DNA of 64,000 bases from JALONH01 sp046329235 (GCA_046329235.1 JAXLVA010000001.1:434001-498000), one strand, 5' to 3'. Counted from the first letter of the stretch, positions 6,992 to 16,848 are shown. A program made the numbers and translations. Notes: a model not told the origin generated them from the letters alone.

Positions 6992-9455
6992 CAATGATAA
7001 CTCTGGTTTTTTTGTGATCAGGTAACGCACAAATATCTTCAACAACGGTCTTGATTTTATCTTTGTAACTGCGTAATCCCTGTATGTCTCTCTCTAATTT
7101 AATAAAGATTTCGAAATGATAATAATTTCTAAGCTTTTCTATGTAAGCCGGGTGAGCCCCTAGTACTCGTTTAGACCCAAACGCCAACTGTAGGGTATGG
7201 GCTATTTGTTTAGCGCCCATATCGGCCACGGATTTATCCTTATGTAAAACGGATAAACGAATCATTCTAGTATAAGGAGGATAACCGTATTCCTTGCGCT
7301 CATGAAGTTCTCTAAGGTAAAACTCTTCTGCTTTGGAATTGTCCAAATATTGAAATACAGGATGTTCCGGACGAAATGTTTGAATATATACGTTTCCTTT
7401 TCCGCTTTTTCGACCGGCTCTACCACTTACCTGCATTAAAGTTTGTCGAGCTCTTTCCATGGAACGGTAATCCGGCATGTTTAACATTCGATCGGCATCA
7501 TATACTGCTACCAATTCCACATGTTCAAAATCCAATCCTTTGGTCACCATTTGGGTCCCTACCAGCACATCTATCTCCTTGTTTTCCATGCTTTGGAAAA
7601 TCTCATTAAAGGCATTCTTTTTACGGGTGGTATCTAAATCCATGCGTAGGATTTTAGCATCCGGAAGTACATAGCTTAATTCTTCTTCAATACGTTCCGT
7701 TCCTGAACCTACGTAATGCAAATTAGAAGATCCGCACTCTGCACAAGATTTTGGAGTTTTTTGTACAAAACCACAGTAGTGACAACGTAACTCGTGTGCA
7801 AACTGATGATAGGTAAGTGCAACGGAACAGCTGTGACATTCCGGAATAACACCGCAATCGTCGCAGCGTAGAATAGGAGCGTAACCTCTTCTATTTTGAA
7901 ATACGATGGATTGTTTCTTATCTGCAAGGTTGGTTCGAAGTGCGTCCGTTAATGCTAAAGAAAATCCATGTTGTATACTTTTGTTCTTCTGCTCTTGACG
8001 CATAGACACGTAATGGAGTATCGGAGGATTTACTTTCTCATGTCGATGTAATAACGGAACATAACCCCAGCGTTGTGTGCTGGCAGCTTCGTAGCTTTCC
8101 AACGTTGGAGTAGCAGAACCTAGTAGTGTTTTAGCGTGATGTTTTTTGGCTAATACCAAAGCTACATCTCTAGCATGGTAGCGTGGTGCTGGGTCTTGTT
8201 GTTTGTATGACGTTTCATGCTCTTCGTCCACAATAATTAATCCCAAATTATTGAAAGGTAAAAAGATAGAAGAGCGTACTCCTACAATTACGTCAAATCT
8301 ACCTTCTAGCAAGCCTTGCCATACTTCTACACGTTCGTTGTCGGAGAAGCGAGAGTGATATACTCCTAACTTACTTCCAAATACTTGAATCAAACGATCC
8401 ACCATGTGTGTGGTCAATGCTATCTCAGGCAAAAGAAATAATGCTTGCGAGCCACCTTCAATCGTTTGATGAATTAAATCAATGTAAATTTCAGTCTTAC
8501 CACTTCCGGTAACACCGTGTAATAACACCGTGTCTTTGTCCTGAAAAGATTTGAGAATAGCTTCTTTAGCTTTTAGCTGTGCTTCGGATAGAGGCTTGGG
8601 AGGAGAGGTAGCAAAACCATCCGGTAATTGAATGCGGTGTACCGCTTCTTTTCTTTCTTTTATAACACCATTCTTTATTAAGGTTTGTAAAGAAGAAGTA
8701 CTTTCAATTCGTTCCAATAATTTATTTTTTTCTACGCCTCGAACATTTAACTCCGGATGATGTACCACCGGAACTTCTTGTAAGTAGTGTAGGATAATAT
8801 CTTGCTGCTTAGGCTTTTTTTCTAATTGTTGTAATAGGTCGGCAATGCCTGATTTAGTAGCGTATACGGATGCTAACGAAAGGTAAGGGATAAACTTAGG
8901 TTTAAAACTTTCTTTTAGTTCTTCTACTAATAGTATCGCTTGTCTTTGAACTAAGCGTTTTAATATAGAATGTATTCTATCCGTATCCGCTATTTTAGCA
9001 ATGTCAGAATACGTTAAATCTTTGCTACGTAAAGAGGCTATGATTTTTAATTCTATGTCATTCCATTCGTCATCTTCCTTTTGTTCAAAAAGAGGATGAA
9101 GTTGAACTATAGATTCAGAGGTTAGTTTTAATCCGGAAGGTAAAGCAGCTTGCATTACTTCGCCCGGTGTACACATATAGTAGTCGGCTATCCATTCCAT
9201 CAGTTCAAACTGAATAGTTGTAACGGACGGACTTTCTTCTAAAATGTCTAGTATAGATTTAGCACTATAGTGTATAGGTGCTTTCGTGTGAATACTGTGA
9301 ACTAAAGCCGTGGTTATTTTTTTGGCACCAAAAGGTACTACCACACGCATTCCTGGTTGTACTATGGAATGGAAATTCTCAGGTACTACATAGGTGAAGT
9401 ATCTGGAAAGAGGGAGTGGTAATAGCACATCGCAATACTGCGTGGTGGTGCTCAT
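6975..9455 (-). CDS. priA: Primosomal protein N' (replication-restart helicase PriA)
   Basis: At 826 residues this is a full-length PriA. The order is: N-terminal 3'BD domain, winged helix, helicase with Walker A GVTGSGKTE (about 315-322), DEEH box (410-413), and the cysteine-rich zinc module between the two helicase lobes (CDDCG, CHSC, CHYCG, CAECG; about 532-575). Motif VI is QVSGRAGR. PriA rebinds stalled forks and reloads DnaB. The gene is preceded by the LRR and DUF255 genes on the same strand (7-bp gap), so it may be transcribed with them. Confidence 0.97.
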   Translation of the reverse strand: MSTTTQYCDVLLPLPLSRYFTYVVPENFHSIVQPGMRVVVPFGAKKITTALVHSIHTKAPIHYSAKSILDILEESPSVTTIQFELMEWIADYYMCTPGEVMQAALPSGLKLTSESIVQLHPLFEQKEDDEWNDIELKIIASLRSKDLTYSDIAKIADTDRIHSILKRLVQRQAILLVEELKESFKPKFIPYLSLASVYATKSGIADLLQQLEKKPKQQDIILHYLQEVPVVHHPELNVRGVEKNKLLERIESTSSLQTLIKNGVIKERKEAVHRIQLPDGFATSPPKPLSEAQLKAKEAILKSFQDKDTVLLHGVTGSGKTEIYIDLIHQTIEGGSQALFLLPEIALTTHMVDRLIQVFGSKLGVYHSRFSDNERVEVWQGLLEGRFDVIVGVRSSIFLPFNNLGLIIVDEEHETSYKQQDPAPRYHARDVALVLAKKHHAKTLLGSATPTLESYEAASTQRWGYVPLLHRHEKVNPPILHYVSMRQEQKNKSIQHGFSLALTDALRTNLADKKQSIVFQNRRGYAPILRCDDCGVIPECHSCSVALTYHQFAHELRCHYCGFVQKTPKSCAECGSSNLHYVGSGTERIEEELSYVLPDAKILRMDLDTTRKKNAFNEIFQSMENKEIDVLVGTQMVTKGLDFEHVELVAVYDADRMLNMPDYRSMERARQTLMQVSGRAGRKSGKGNVYIQTFRPEHPVFQYLDNSKAEEFYLRELHERKEYGYPPYTRMIRLSVLHKDKSVADMGAKQIAHTLQLAFGSKRVLGAHPAYIEKLRNYYHFEIFIKLERDIQGLRSYKDKIKTVVEDICALPDHKKTRVIIDVDPS

Positions 9456-9462
9456 GTAGGAA

Positions 9463-9912
9463 TTATTTTAAAATTTTAACGTTAGGCATTAAAGCTTTAG
9501 CTTCATTAAAAGTAGCTGCAGACCATTCCGGATGATCGCTTAAGTCTACTGTTTTTAAAGAAGGCATTTTGCCAAGTACTGCCGGAGCTTTAGCCATATA
9601 ACGAGTTCCCATTAAATTAATATAATGTAAATGGGTAAGTTGAGTTAACTCTGCCGGTAGTGTAGGAATACGATTGAAGGATAAATCTAAACACTCTAAG
9701 TTTTTCAACTGTAATATTTCTACAGGGAAAGCAGTCAGTTTGTTCATACTTAAGTCCAGATACTTTACTTGGTCTGGTTCTTTTAGTGCATCAGCTAGAC
9801 TATAGTAAACTTTTTGAGCCGTACAGGACGTGTCTGTTATTTGTGCTTGAGCTACTGAAGTTACTAGTAAGCAAGGAATGATTAGTAATAATGATTTTAA
9901 AAAGGTTCTCAT
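9463..9912 (-). CDS. Secreted leucine-rich-repeat protein
   Basis: The 149-residue product has a signal peptide (ending SVAQAQ, about residue 24) and then three to four leucine-rich repeats of about 23 residues (LDLSMNKLTAFPVEIL, LDLSFNRIPTLPAELT, INLMGTRY...). The LPxxLxxLxxL pattern fits Bacteroidota LRR proteins. It probably mediates protein contacts outside the cytoplasm. The start overlaps the DUF255 stop by 4 bp, indicating translational coupling. Confidence 0.8.
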   Translation of the reverse strand: MRTFLKSLLLIIPCLLVTSVAQAQITDTSCTAQKVYYSLADALKEPDQVKYLDLSMNKLTAFPVEILQLKNLECLDLSFNRIPTLPAELTQLTHLHYINLMGTRYMAKAPAVLGKMPSLKTVDLSDHPEWSAATFNEAKALMPNVKILK

Positions 9913-11927
9913 AGTTGTTGTAATTGCTGAATGATTTGTTGAATGTCTTCTGTTGGTTGCAAGCAGGTTTTGTTTTCACACCAATACAGAAGTGTTTTAT
10001 TTTCTTTAGGTAAACGACCTTCTAATAATGGTAATTGGGAACTAAGCGTAGTGCCACATATAACCTTATTAGGAACATATACCTGTTCTATTCTTTTTCT
10101 ATAGTCCAATGCTAATGGTCCGGATATCGCTAACTCTACGGTAGGTTGCATGAAATCGGTCATTAAACAGCCCCAGTTGGACAGAAAAGAAGGTTCCATT
10201 AGAAAGGCTTCTTTTACACGCGAAGCCATTTTCTTTGCTTGCTCAATCCAATCGTTATTGGATAAGAGCATGCCTAATTTGTACAAATTCCTTGCCATGA
10301 CGGAATTGGAGGAAGGAATTACGTTGTCAAATATTTCTTTTTTACGAGCAATTAAGGTTTCACCTTGAGAGGATGTGTAAAAGAACATTCCTTCTTGCTC
10401 GTCATAAAATTCTTCAATAACAGTATTGGTTAATTGAACGGCTTGCCATAACCATTCTTCATGGAAGGTACATTCATATATAGCCAATAATCCATCAATC
10501 ACAAAGGCGTAATCTTCTAGGAATGCAGGACCGGAATCTTTGTTACGCTGATAGGTGTGTGTTAATCGCTGATCAAGAATGAGCTTTCCTGTGATAAACT
10601 CAGCATTCATTTTTGCTAAATGTAGTATGCTTTCATCTCCTAAAGCTTTATAGGCATCGCAAAGACCTTTTAAAGCCATGGCATTCCAGGAGGCTAATTG
10701 TTTGTCGTCTAATCCCGGATGTTCTCTTGGATCGCGAACGGAAAACAAAACATTTTTCCAGTGTTGTACTTTGGCTTGAAGAGCCTCAAAGGATAAGTTA
10801 TGCTTAGCTGCAAAGTCTTCATCACTTAGTACACGGAATAATATATTTCGATTTTCTTCCCAATTACCTTTTTCTTTTATTTGATAGTAATCACAAACTA
10901 ACTCTAAATCTTCCGGTAGTGCTTCGGCTATTTCTTCGTAGTGCCAGCAGTAATATTTTCCTTCTACACCTTCGCTGTCGGCATCCTGTGCAGAATAGAA
11001 ACCACCTTCGTTGGATAGCATATCTCGTTTTAACCAAGAGATTGTTTCTTCAATAACTTCTTTGAATAATGGAGAAGGATGAACTAGATAGGCTTCACTG
11101 TATAGAGATAATAGTTGTCCATTATCATACAACATCTTTTCAAAATGAGGAGCAAACCATTCTCCATCGGTTGAGTAACGAGCGAAACCACCCCCTAGAG
11201 TGTCGTATATACCGCCCATTGCCATTTTCTCCAATGTCTTTAGAGTATCTTGTAAAGCAATTGGATTTTTTGTCAAGGCGTAAGCACGTAAAAGAAATAA
11301 CCAAATGGAGGGCATGGGGAATTTAGGGACTTTTGAAAGTCCTCCCCAAGTAGCATCCATGTTTTCATGTAGCTTAATAATTGCTTGAGCTGCATTAGGA
11401 ATATCAAAGGTGTGGTCTTCTTTTAGAAAACCATATTTCTGTATGTCACTTTGTTGTAGGCTGCGTACAAATCCTTCCGCAGAATCTTCTAATTCTTTGT
11501 TTTGATTTAAGTAGGCTTGATGTATTTGTTGTAATAGATTTTTCCAGTGTTCTTTAGGGAAATAGGTACCACCGTAAAATGGTTTACCTTCCGGTGTACA
11601 GAATACATTCAATGGCCATCCACCACGTAGTCCCATGGTTTGTAGGGCATCCATATACACTTGATCTATGTCCGGACGTTCTTCTCGATCTATTTTGATA
11701 GAGATAAAATGTTCGTTCATGAGTGCAGCTACGTCATCGGATTCAAAGGATTCATGTTCCATGACATGACACCAGTGACAAGCCGAATAACCAATGGAAA
11801 CTAAGATTGGTTTGTTTTCTTCCTGAGCTTTAGCCAACGCTTCTTCACCCCAAGGGAACCAGTCCACCGGATTATCTGCATGCTGCTGCAGATATGGGCT
11901 TGTTTCACGTTGTAGTCGGTTGGCCAT
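9909..11927 (-). CDS. DUF255 thioredoxin-domain protein (YyaL/SSP411 family)
   Basis: The 672-residue protein opens with the family signature NRLQRETSPYLQQHADNPVDW and a thioredoxin-like domain containing SACHWCHVM (about residues 49-57), a CxxC active-site motif. The remaining 500 residues are the alpha/alpha-toroid part seen in this family (GGIYDTLGGGFARYSTD, SAQDADSEGVEGKYYCW). The biological role is not established for bacteria. Length matches the family (about 650-700). It lies between the GSCFA gene (3-bp gap) and the LRR gene. Confidence 0.92.
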   Translation of the reverse strand: MANRLQRETSPYLQQHADNPVDWFPWGEEALAKAQEENKPILVSIGYSACHWCHVMEHESFESDDVAALMNEHFISIKIDREERPDIDQVYMDALQTMGLRGGWPLNVFCTPEGKPFYGGTYFPKEHWKNLLQQIHQAYLNQNKELEDSAEGFVRSLQQSDIQKYGFLKEDHTFDIPNAAQAIIKLHENMDATWGGLSKVPKFPMPSIWLFLLRAYALTKNPIALQDTLKTLEKMAMGGIYDTLGGGFARYSTDGEWFAPHFEKMLYDNGQLLSLYSEAYLVHPSPLFKEVIEETISWLKRDMLSNEGGFYSAQDADSEGVEGKYYCWHYEEIAEALPEDLELVCDYYQIKEKGNWEENRNILFRVLSDEDFAAKHNLSFEALQAKVQHWKNVLFSVRDPREHPGLDDKQLASWNAMALKGLCDAYKALGDESILHLAKMNAEFITGKLILDQRLTHTYQRNKDSGPAFLEDYAFVIDGLLAIYECTFHEEWLWQAVQLTNTVIEEFYDEQEGMFFYTSSQGETLIARKKEIFDNVIPSSNSVMARNLYKLGMLLSNNDWIEQAKKMASRVKEAFLMEPSFLSNWGCLMTDFMQPTVELAISGPLALDYRKRIEQVYVPNKVICGTTLSSQLPLLEGRLPKENKTLLYWCENKTCLQPTEDIQQIIQQLQQL

Positions 11928-11930
11928 GAA

Positions 11931-12908
11931 TTAGGAAGTAGGTAGTTGTTTTTGTATAACAGATTGTTCCTTCTCTGTGTTCCAATGAGGGAAAGCTTTT
12001 AAGTCACTCAAAAGCTGCTGTAAAAACTTTTGATGGGCTACCGAGTTAGGATGTTGAGGAGCGTGTTGCATTCTTAAATGCAATTGATCCCAATCTTCCA
12101 TAGCAGAGATGCACTCTTTGTCTACACACCAATCTCTGAATTTGGTCCAGATGTATTGTTGTGCTTCTTTGGAAGGATGTAGTCTGTCGTCAGCGTAGAA
12201 GCGATAATCTCTTAAATCATCTAGGAGCAATTCGTACGCAGGGAAGTAGTAACAATCGTCTAAGGATTGTGTAATTGTATAAACGGCAGAAAGTAGTTGA
12301 GCTTTACTAACGTTGTTGAGTGGAAGAGTATCTTTCAGGTGACGTACCGGAGAAACAGTTAATACAATCTTAAGTGAAGGATTAACTTGTTTTAATAGAT
12401 TATATAAGTGTGTGAACGATTCTACAATCGTATCGTCTTTGATTAATTCTTTTTTGAATAGGTAGCCGGGTTGCTTGTGGCAGTTATTGACGATTGTATT
12501 AGAATCAATATGGCGATAAACCCAAGCGGTACCGTAGGTAAGAAATAAAACACCCGCTTGTTTTAGGAAGGTATGTACTTGTGCGAGACGCTCGTTGGTG
12601 ATATGATATAAATGATGTTGCTCTAAGGAAGAGAAATCAGAATGTAATTGAAAATCGTAATAAACATCATTTAAAGCTACGGGCATAGGAGAGAATTTTC
12701 TTTCCAGCGATAGTTGAATGAGATGATGAATAGAGATAGGGTTAAAGGTGGTTCCAAAAGGATTGGACAAGCTATCCAATTTGTAATGCAGTAGTTGTGC
12801 ACCTATGGTATCGGCAAAGCAAGAGCCCATAGTCATGATGGAATGACTTTGAAGAAGGCTAAAAGGGGCCTTTCCGGGTGAAACTTCTGTACGGAATACG
12901 ATAGACAT
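11931..12908 (-). CDS. GSCFA domain-containing protein
   Basis: The name-giving motif GSCFAD is present at about residues 28-33 (MTMGSCFADTIGAQL) and the 325-residue length fits the family. GSCFA proteins resemble SGNH/GDSL-type hydrolases, with the motif's Ser as putative nucleophile and a later DRLHPS (about 222-227) that could supply the Asp/His. The substrate is unknown. It is the most 5' gene of a minus-strand run ending at priA and beyond. Confidence 0.9.
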   Translation of the reverse strand: MSIVFRTEVSPGKAPFSLLQSHSIMTMGSCFADTIGAQLLHYKLDSLSNPFGTTFNPISIHHLIQLSLERKFSPMPVALNDVYYDFQLHSDFSSLEQHHLYHITNERLAQVHTFLKQAGVLFLTYGTAWVYRHIDSNTIVNNCHKQPGYLFKKELIKDDTIVESFTHLYNLLKQVNPSLKIVLTVSPVRHLKDTLPLNNVSKAQLLSAVYTITQSLDDCYYFPAYELLLDDLRDYRFYADDRLHPSKEAQQYIWTKFRDWCVDKECISAMEDWDQLHLRMQHAPQHPNSVAHQKFLQQLLSDLKAFPHWNTEKEQSVIQKQLPTS

Positions 12909-12984
12909 AAATCTTACTACAAGCGGATAAGTAAGATACTAAGGATAGTTGGAAAATGGAAAGGAAAGTGGGGGAGGTAGAAAA

Positions 12985-13016
12985 AAAAAGACCTCGATAA
13001 GTGTCGAGGTCTTTTT
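12985..13016 (-). terminator. Terminator of rpsF-rpsR-rplI
   Basis: A 13-bp perfect stem (AAAAAGACCTCGA / TCGAGGTCTTTTT) with a 6-nt loop lies 21 bases past the rplI stop. On the minus strand it ends in nine T residues. Confidence 0.92.
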
Positions 13017-13036
13017 ATGATATAGAAGAAGTTTAA

Positions 13037-13480
13037 TTACTCACCTTTAACAGTGAATTTCAATTCAACTTTAACTTCTTTGTGTAAGTCTACAACTGCA
13101 GAGTACTCACCAACTTCTTTAACTTCACCTTTGAAAGTAATACGTTTACGATCAACGTTGATACCTTTTTTAGATAAAGCGTCAGAAACTTGTAATGAAG
13201 TAACAGCACCAAAGATTTTACCTGTATCACCAACTTTAGCAGTGATTTCAACAGCAGTTCCTTTGATTTTTTCAGCTAATTCAGCTGCATCTTTTTTCAA
13301 CTTCTCAGCTTTGTGAGCAGCTTGTTTGATGTTTTCTGCTAAAACTTTTTTCGCAGATACAGTAGCTACTATAGCTAAACCGCGAGGGATAAGGAAATTG
13401 TTTCCGTAACCTGGTCTTACATCAACCAAGTCATTTTTATAACCTAATCCTTTTATATCTTCTTTTAAAATAACTTCCAT
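13037..13480 (-). CDS. rplI: 50S ribosomal protein L9
   Basis: The 147-residue product has the L9 N-terminal domain (MEVILKEDIKGLGYKND, RPGYGNNFLIPRGLA) and the lysine-rich connecting helix, then the C-terminal domain (GAVTSLQVSDALSKKG, HKEVKVELKFTV). L9 binds 23S rRNA near the L1 stalk. The rpsF-rpsR-rplI order is the usual bacterial arrangement. Confidence 0.98.
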   Translation of the reverse strand: MEVILKEDIKGLGYKNDLVDVRPGYGNNFLIPRGLAIVATVSAKKVLAENIKQAAHKAEKLKKDAAELAEKIKGTAVEITAKVGDTGKIFGAVTSLQVSDALSKKGINVDRKRITFKGEVKEVGEYSAVVDLHKEVKVELKFTVKGE

Positions 13481-13502
13481 GTTAGTATAGAAATAATGCG
13501 TA

Positions 13503-13754
13503 CTATTTTAATGAATCAGTTACGTATGGTAATAACGCTAAGTGACGAGCACGTTTTACAGCTTGAGAAACTTTACGTTGGTATTTCAAGCTAGTACCAG
13601 TGATACGTCTAGGAAGTATTTTACCTTGTTCGTTTACAAATTTTAATAAGAAGTTAGCATCTTTATAATCGATGTAAGTGATGCCCATTTTCTTGAAACG
13701 GCAATACTTCTTCTTATTTTCTACGCGGTTTAATGGTTCGTTTTGAAGTGTCAT
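13503..13754 (-). CDS. rpsR: 30S ribosomal protein S18
   Basis: The 83-residue protein carries the S18 core (CRFKKMGITYIDYKD, YQRKVSQAVKRARHLALLPY). S18 pairs with S6 on the 30S platform, matching its neighbour. The start overlaps the rpsF stop by 4 bp, indicating translational coupling. Confidence 0.98.
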   Translation of the reverse strand: MTLQNEPLNRVENKKKYCRFKKMGITYIDYKDANFLLKFVNEQGKILPRRITGTSLKYQRKVSQAVKRARHLALLPYVTDSLK

Positions 13755-14119
13755 GCTTTTTCCTCCACTTTTTCAGTTGATTTTTTGAATTCGCCTTTTC
13801 TACGTTTGTTGTTATACTCAACAGCATCTTTTTCTAATGCAGTAGTTAAGAAACGCATGATTTTTTCATCACGACGATACTCTGTTTCTAATGTGTTGAT
13901 GATAGTAGATTCCGCTTGGAATTCAACTAACACATAGAATCCAGTGTTTTTGTTTTGGATTGGGTACGCTAATTTGCGTAAGCCCCAAAGTTCTTCATTG
14001 ATAATAGTGGCGCCGTTATCCTTCAGCACCTGAACGAACTTTTGCGCGGTATCCTTCATCTGACTTTCAGATAAAACGGGAGTTAAAATGAATACCGTCT
14101 CGTAATTGTTAAGAGCCAT
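13751..14119 (-). CDS. rpsF: 30S ribosomal protein S6
   Basis: The 122-residue product matches S6 (MALNNYETVFILTPVLSES, ELWGLRKLAYPIQNKNTGFYVLVEF) with a charged C-terminal tail. S6 forms the heterodimer with S18. It is first in the rpsF-rpsR-rplI operon; a TAnnTTTG box lies 29 bp upstream. Confidence 0.98.
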   Translation of the reverse strand: MALNNYETVFILTPVLSESQMKDTAQKFVQVLKDNGATIINEELWGLRKLAYPIQNKNTGFYVLVEFQAESTIINTLETEYRRDEKIMRFLTTALEKDAVEYNNKRRKGEFKKSTEKVEEKA

Positions 14120-14147
14120 TTAATTTTGGTTTTAGTTAATTGGGTTG

Positions 14148-14155
14148 CAAATATA
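14148..14155 (-). promoter_or_regulatory. -7 promoter box of rpsF operon
   Basis: On the minus strand the box reads TATATTTG, an exact TAnnTTTG, about 28 bases before the rpsF start codon. Confidence 0.6.
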
Positions 14156-14235
14156 ATCAGAATACTTGTATAAAAAAAGCAATATTCTACAAGAATCTTA
14201 AAAGTTAAAAGTTTGATTTAGAATACATAGGGCAT

Positions 14236-14267
14236 AAAAAAAGGGGCTAAAAGCCCCTTTTTTTGAT
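14236..14267 (-). terminator. Terminator of the coiled-coil membrane protein gene
   Basis: GGGGCT AAA AGCCCC hairpin flanked by seven A and seven T residues, 17-20 bases after the stop codon of the gene that begins at 15225. Confidence 0.9.
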
Positions 14268-14283
14268 AATATTCATTATTTAC

Positions 14284-15225
14284 TTATTCAACAGTGAATG
14301 TACCGCTTCCGATCATTTGACCTTCGCAGTAGATTTCAATCGTATGTTTACCTACTTTCCAAGCACCATCTTTCTTGTAAGTCTGTACCACTGGAGTTAA
14401 GTTTCCGTTGTATAACATGCTGTATTTCACAGAGTAAAATAAAGATTTGTTATTTACAGTGAACTCACCACCACCTGTTTGTGTGTTGTTGATGGTAGCA
14501 CCATCCGGCTCAATAATACGGATGAATAACTCTTTAGTGTTTTTCTCAGCTACTTTGTTTTCACCAATTGTGAATCCGATTTTTAACTGATCAATAGCTT
14601 TTGCTTTAAATTCTAAACCGATTTTCTCTTTTCCTTTTGAGGAAACAGCTACGGCATGAACGTTTTCAGCTTTCAAGATTGAAGCAATCTGTACTTTCTT
14701 GTTTAAGTCGGTATTTTCTTGAGTTAACGTACTGATATTTTGCTCTTTTTGTGCAATTACCTGGTTTTTCTCTTCTACTTCCTTAGACTTTTCTTCAGCT
14801 ATTTTCTTATACTTTTCAATCTCAGTATTAGCTTCGTCTACTTTCTTACGAGCAGCATCGATTTCATTTTTAATGCTATAATAGCTTGATTTCCATTTTT
14901 TAGCATCACTTAATGCCGCATCTCTTAGTGATTCTAAGTTCGCAATCGTAGCATTTAAGCTGTCCACGTTACCGTTTAAGGCTGCAATTTGATCTCTAGC
15001 AGCTGTTAAATCAGCAATTTGTTTCTCTAATTCTGTCTTTAATCCAGAAATGGAGTCAATTTGCGCTGTAATTTGCTGTTCTTTTACTTTAATAGTCTCA
15101 TTTTGGTCCCAGTTAAAATATAGGGATACCAAGTTGGTTGCCAGCAATAGAGATACAAATGCTATGATTATACCCTTCTTTCCGCCACCTTTGTTTTCTT
15201 CTGTAGTGGTTTTCTTGTCTGCCAT
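14284..15225 (-). CDS. Membrane-anchored coiled-coil protein, function unknown
   Basis: The 313-residue product has a short charged cytoplasmic N terminus (MADKKTTTEENKGGGKK), one transmembrane helix (GIIIAFVSLLLATNLVSLYF, residues 18-37), a long coiled coil (about 45-180) and a C-terminal beta-rich domain (about 190-313; KEKIGLEFKAKAIDQLKIGF, KVGKHTIEIYCEGQMIGSG). This type II topology suits a periplasmic protein attached to the inner membrane. The family is seen in Bacteroidota without known function; annotation as an SMC-like protein would rest only on the coiled coil. It stands as a single gene with its own terminator. Confidence 0.7.
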   Translation of the reverse strand: MADKKTTTEENKGGGKKGIIIAFVSLLLATNLVSLYFNWDQNETIKVKEQQITAQIDSISGLKTELEKQIADLTAARDQIAALNGNVDSLNATIANLESLRDAALSDAKKWKSSYYSIKNEIDAARKKVDEANTEIEKYKKIAEEKSKEVEEKNQVIAQKEQNISTLTQENTDLNKKVQIASILKAENVHAVAVSSKGKEKIGLEFKAKAIDQLKIGFTIGENKVAEKNTKELFIRIIEPDGATINNTQTGGGEFTVNNKSLFYSVKYSMLYNGNLTPVVQTYKKDGAWKVGKHTIEIYCEGQMIGSGTFTVE

Positions 15226-15354
15226 ACGATTTTCGTGTTTTTAAAAAGTTATTCTTCCAAAAATACCAATTCTTTTAAAATTTACAATAATATTTGAGTC
15301 TTATCCATTAGAAATGTGGAACTATACCCCACTTATTTCGTGTTTATCTAAGTT

Positions 15355-15939
15355 ATGGATTCTTTTAATAAAAGTTACTGGACGGAGCGTTATAAAACTC
15401 AAGATACCGGTTGGGATATTGGTTATGTATCTACTCCCCTGAAAAACTGGATTGATTCTTATTCTAATAAAAAAGCAGCCATCTTAATTCCCGGAGCAGG
15501 GAATAGCTATGAAGCGGAGTATCTTTTCCAAAGTGGGTTTAAGAATGTGACCGTTGTAGATATTTCGGCAGAACCTTTACGACACATTTCAGAGCGTTGT
15601 CCGGAATTTCCTAAAGAGCAGTTAATAGAAACAGATTTCTTTACCCATTCCGGCAAGTATGATGTCATCATCGAACAAACCTTTTTTTGTGCTTTAGATC
15701 CTTCTCTTAGAACACAGTATGTTCAAAAAATGCATGAATTATTAAATCCTAACGGATTTATCGTAGGAGTTATGTTTAATATTCCCTTAAATATAGACCA
15801 TCCACCGTTTGGTGGCTCAGAAGAGGAATACAAACGATTGTTTGAGCCTTATTTTGAAATTGGCAAAATGGAAGCATGTCATAATTCTATAGAGCCAAGG
15901 GCAGGGAGAGAAGTCTTTGTTCAATTCTTTAAAAAATAA
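15355..15939 (+). CDS. SAM-dependent methyltransferase, TPMT family
   Basis: The 194-residue protein begins with the thiopurine-methyltransferase-type signature YWTERYKTQDTGWDIGYVSTPL, described by its core YWTERYKTQDTGWDIG. The SAM-binding loop is ILIPGAGNSYEAEYL (about residues 44-58), with the acidic VVDIS further on. Members methylate thiols, thiopurines or halides; the substrate here is open. The gene overlaps the longest reading of kdsA, but with the preferred kdsA start there is a 40-bp gap, so the two may share a transcript. Confidence 0.85.
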   Translation: MDSFNKSYWTERYKTQDTGWDIGYVSTPLKNWIDSYSNKKAAILIPGAGNSYEAEYLFQSGFKNVTVVDISAEPLRHISERCPEFPKEQLIETDFFTHSGKYDVIIEQTFFCALDPSLRTQYVQKMHELLNPNGFIVGVMFNIPLNIDHPPFGGSEEEYKRLFEPYFEIGKMEACHNSIEPRAGREVFVQFFKK

Positions 15940-15979
15940 TGTGCAAATTGCACCTTCAAATTTCAGAAAATACCAATTT

Positions 15980-16795
15980 ATGTTGTCGATTAATATTCCT
16001 AAAATTCATCACGTAGATTCTCCTCAGTTCTTCTTATTAGCCGGTCCTTGTGCCGTAGAAGGGGAAGAAGTATGTATGCAAGTAGCAGAACACATCGTAA
16101 AACTTTCCGATAAATTTAAAATACCATACGTTTTCAAATCTTCTTACCGTAAAGCAAATCGTACAAAGATGGATTCCTTCACCGGAATAGGGGATGAGAA
16201 AGCATTAAAAATATTAGCTAAAGTAAGTCAAACGTTTGGTATCCCTACCGTAACGGATATACATGAAACGCATGAAGCAGCAATGGCAGCGGAATATGTA
16301 GACGTGTTACAAATTCCGGCTTTCTTATGTCGTCAAACAGAATTGTTACTAGCTGCTGCGAATACCGGTAAAGTGGTGAACGTAAAGAAAGGTCAGTTCT
16401 TATCCGGTCAATCCATGCAATTTGCTGTAGATAAAGTACAGGCAGCAGGTAATCCAAATGTGATTTTAACCGATCGCGGAAACTCTTTTGGTTATAGTGA
16501 TTTAGTAGTTGACTATAGAAATATTGTAGAGATGAAAGCATTTGGTGTTCCGGTAGTGATGGATTGTACGCACTCTCTACAACAACCGAATCAATCCTCC
16601 GGAGTAACGGGTGGTAAACCTGCTTTGATTGAAACGATTGCCAAAGCAGCTATTGCTACCGGTGCTGATGGTTTGTTTATTGAAACACACCCAAATCCTA
16701 GCGTAGCAAAATCAGATGGTGCCAATATGTTACCATTAGATAAACTTGAAGGCTTGTTAGAAAAATTAGTACGTGTAAGAGAAGCGATACTTTAA
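15980..16795 (+). CDS. kdsA: 3-deoxy-8-phosphooctulonate (KDO-8-P) synthase
   Basis: The product condenses phosphoenolpyruvate with arabinose-5-phosphate to make KDO-8-P for lipid A core. Family landmarks are LLAGPCAVEGEEV, KSSYRKANRTKMDSF, TDIHE, PAFLCRQTELL and THPNPSVAKSDGANML. Starting at 15980 gives 271 residues, close to the usual about 280; the upstream Met at 15917 would add 21 unconserved residues inside the preceding gene. Presence of kdsA implies an LPS-type outer membrane. Confidence 0.97.
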   Translation: MLSINIPKIHHVDSPQFFLLAGPCAVEGEEVCMQVAEHIVKLSDKFKIPYVFKSSYRKANRTKMDSFTGIGDEKALKILAKVSQTFGIPTVTDIHETHEAAMAAEYVDVLQIPAFLCRQTELLLAAANTGKVVNVKKGQFLSGQSMQFAVDKVQAAGNPNVILTDRGNSFGYSDLVVDYRNIVEMKAFGVPVVMDCTHSLQQPNQSSGVTGGKPALIETIAKAAIATGADGLFIETHPNPSVAKSDGANMLPLDKLEGLLEKLVRVREAIL

Positions 16796-16848
16796 TTAGG
16801 AAATTGTTGTGTCACGTGAGGACGCGTGCCACGGAAGTGAACTCAAAT

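Noticed and set aside
16807..16822. parS-like TGTGTCACGTGAGGAC
   Set aside because: Only the TCACGTGA core fits the TGTTTCACGTGAAACA consensus; the outer bases are not palindromic. No better parS was found in the window.
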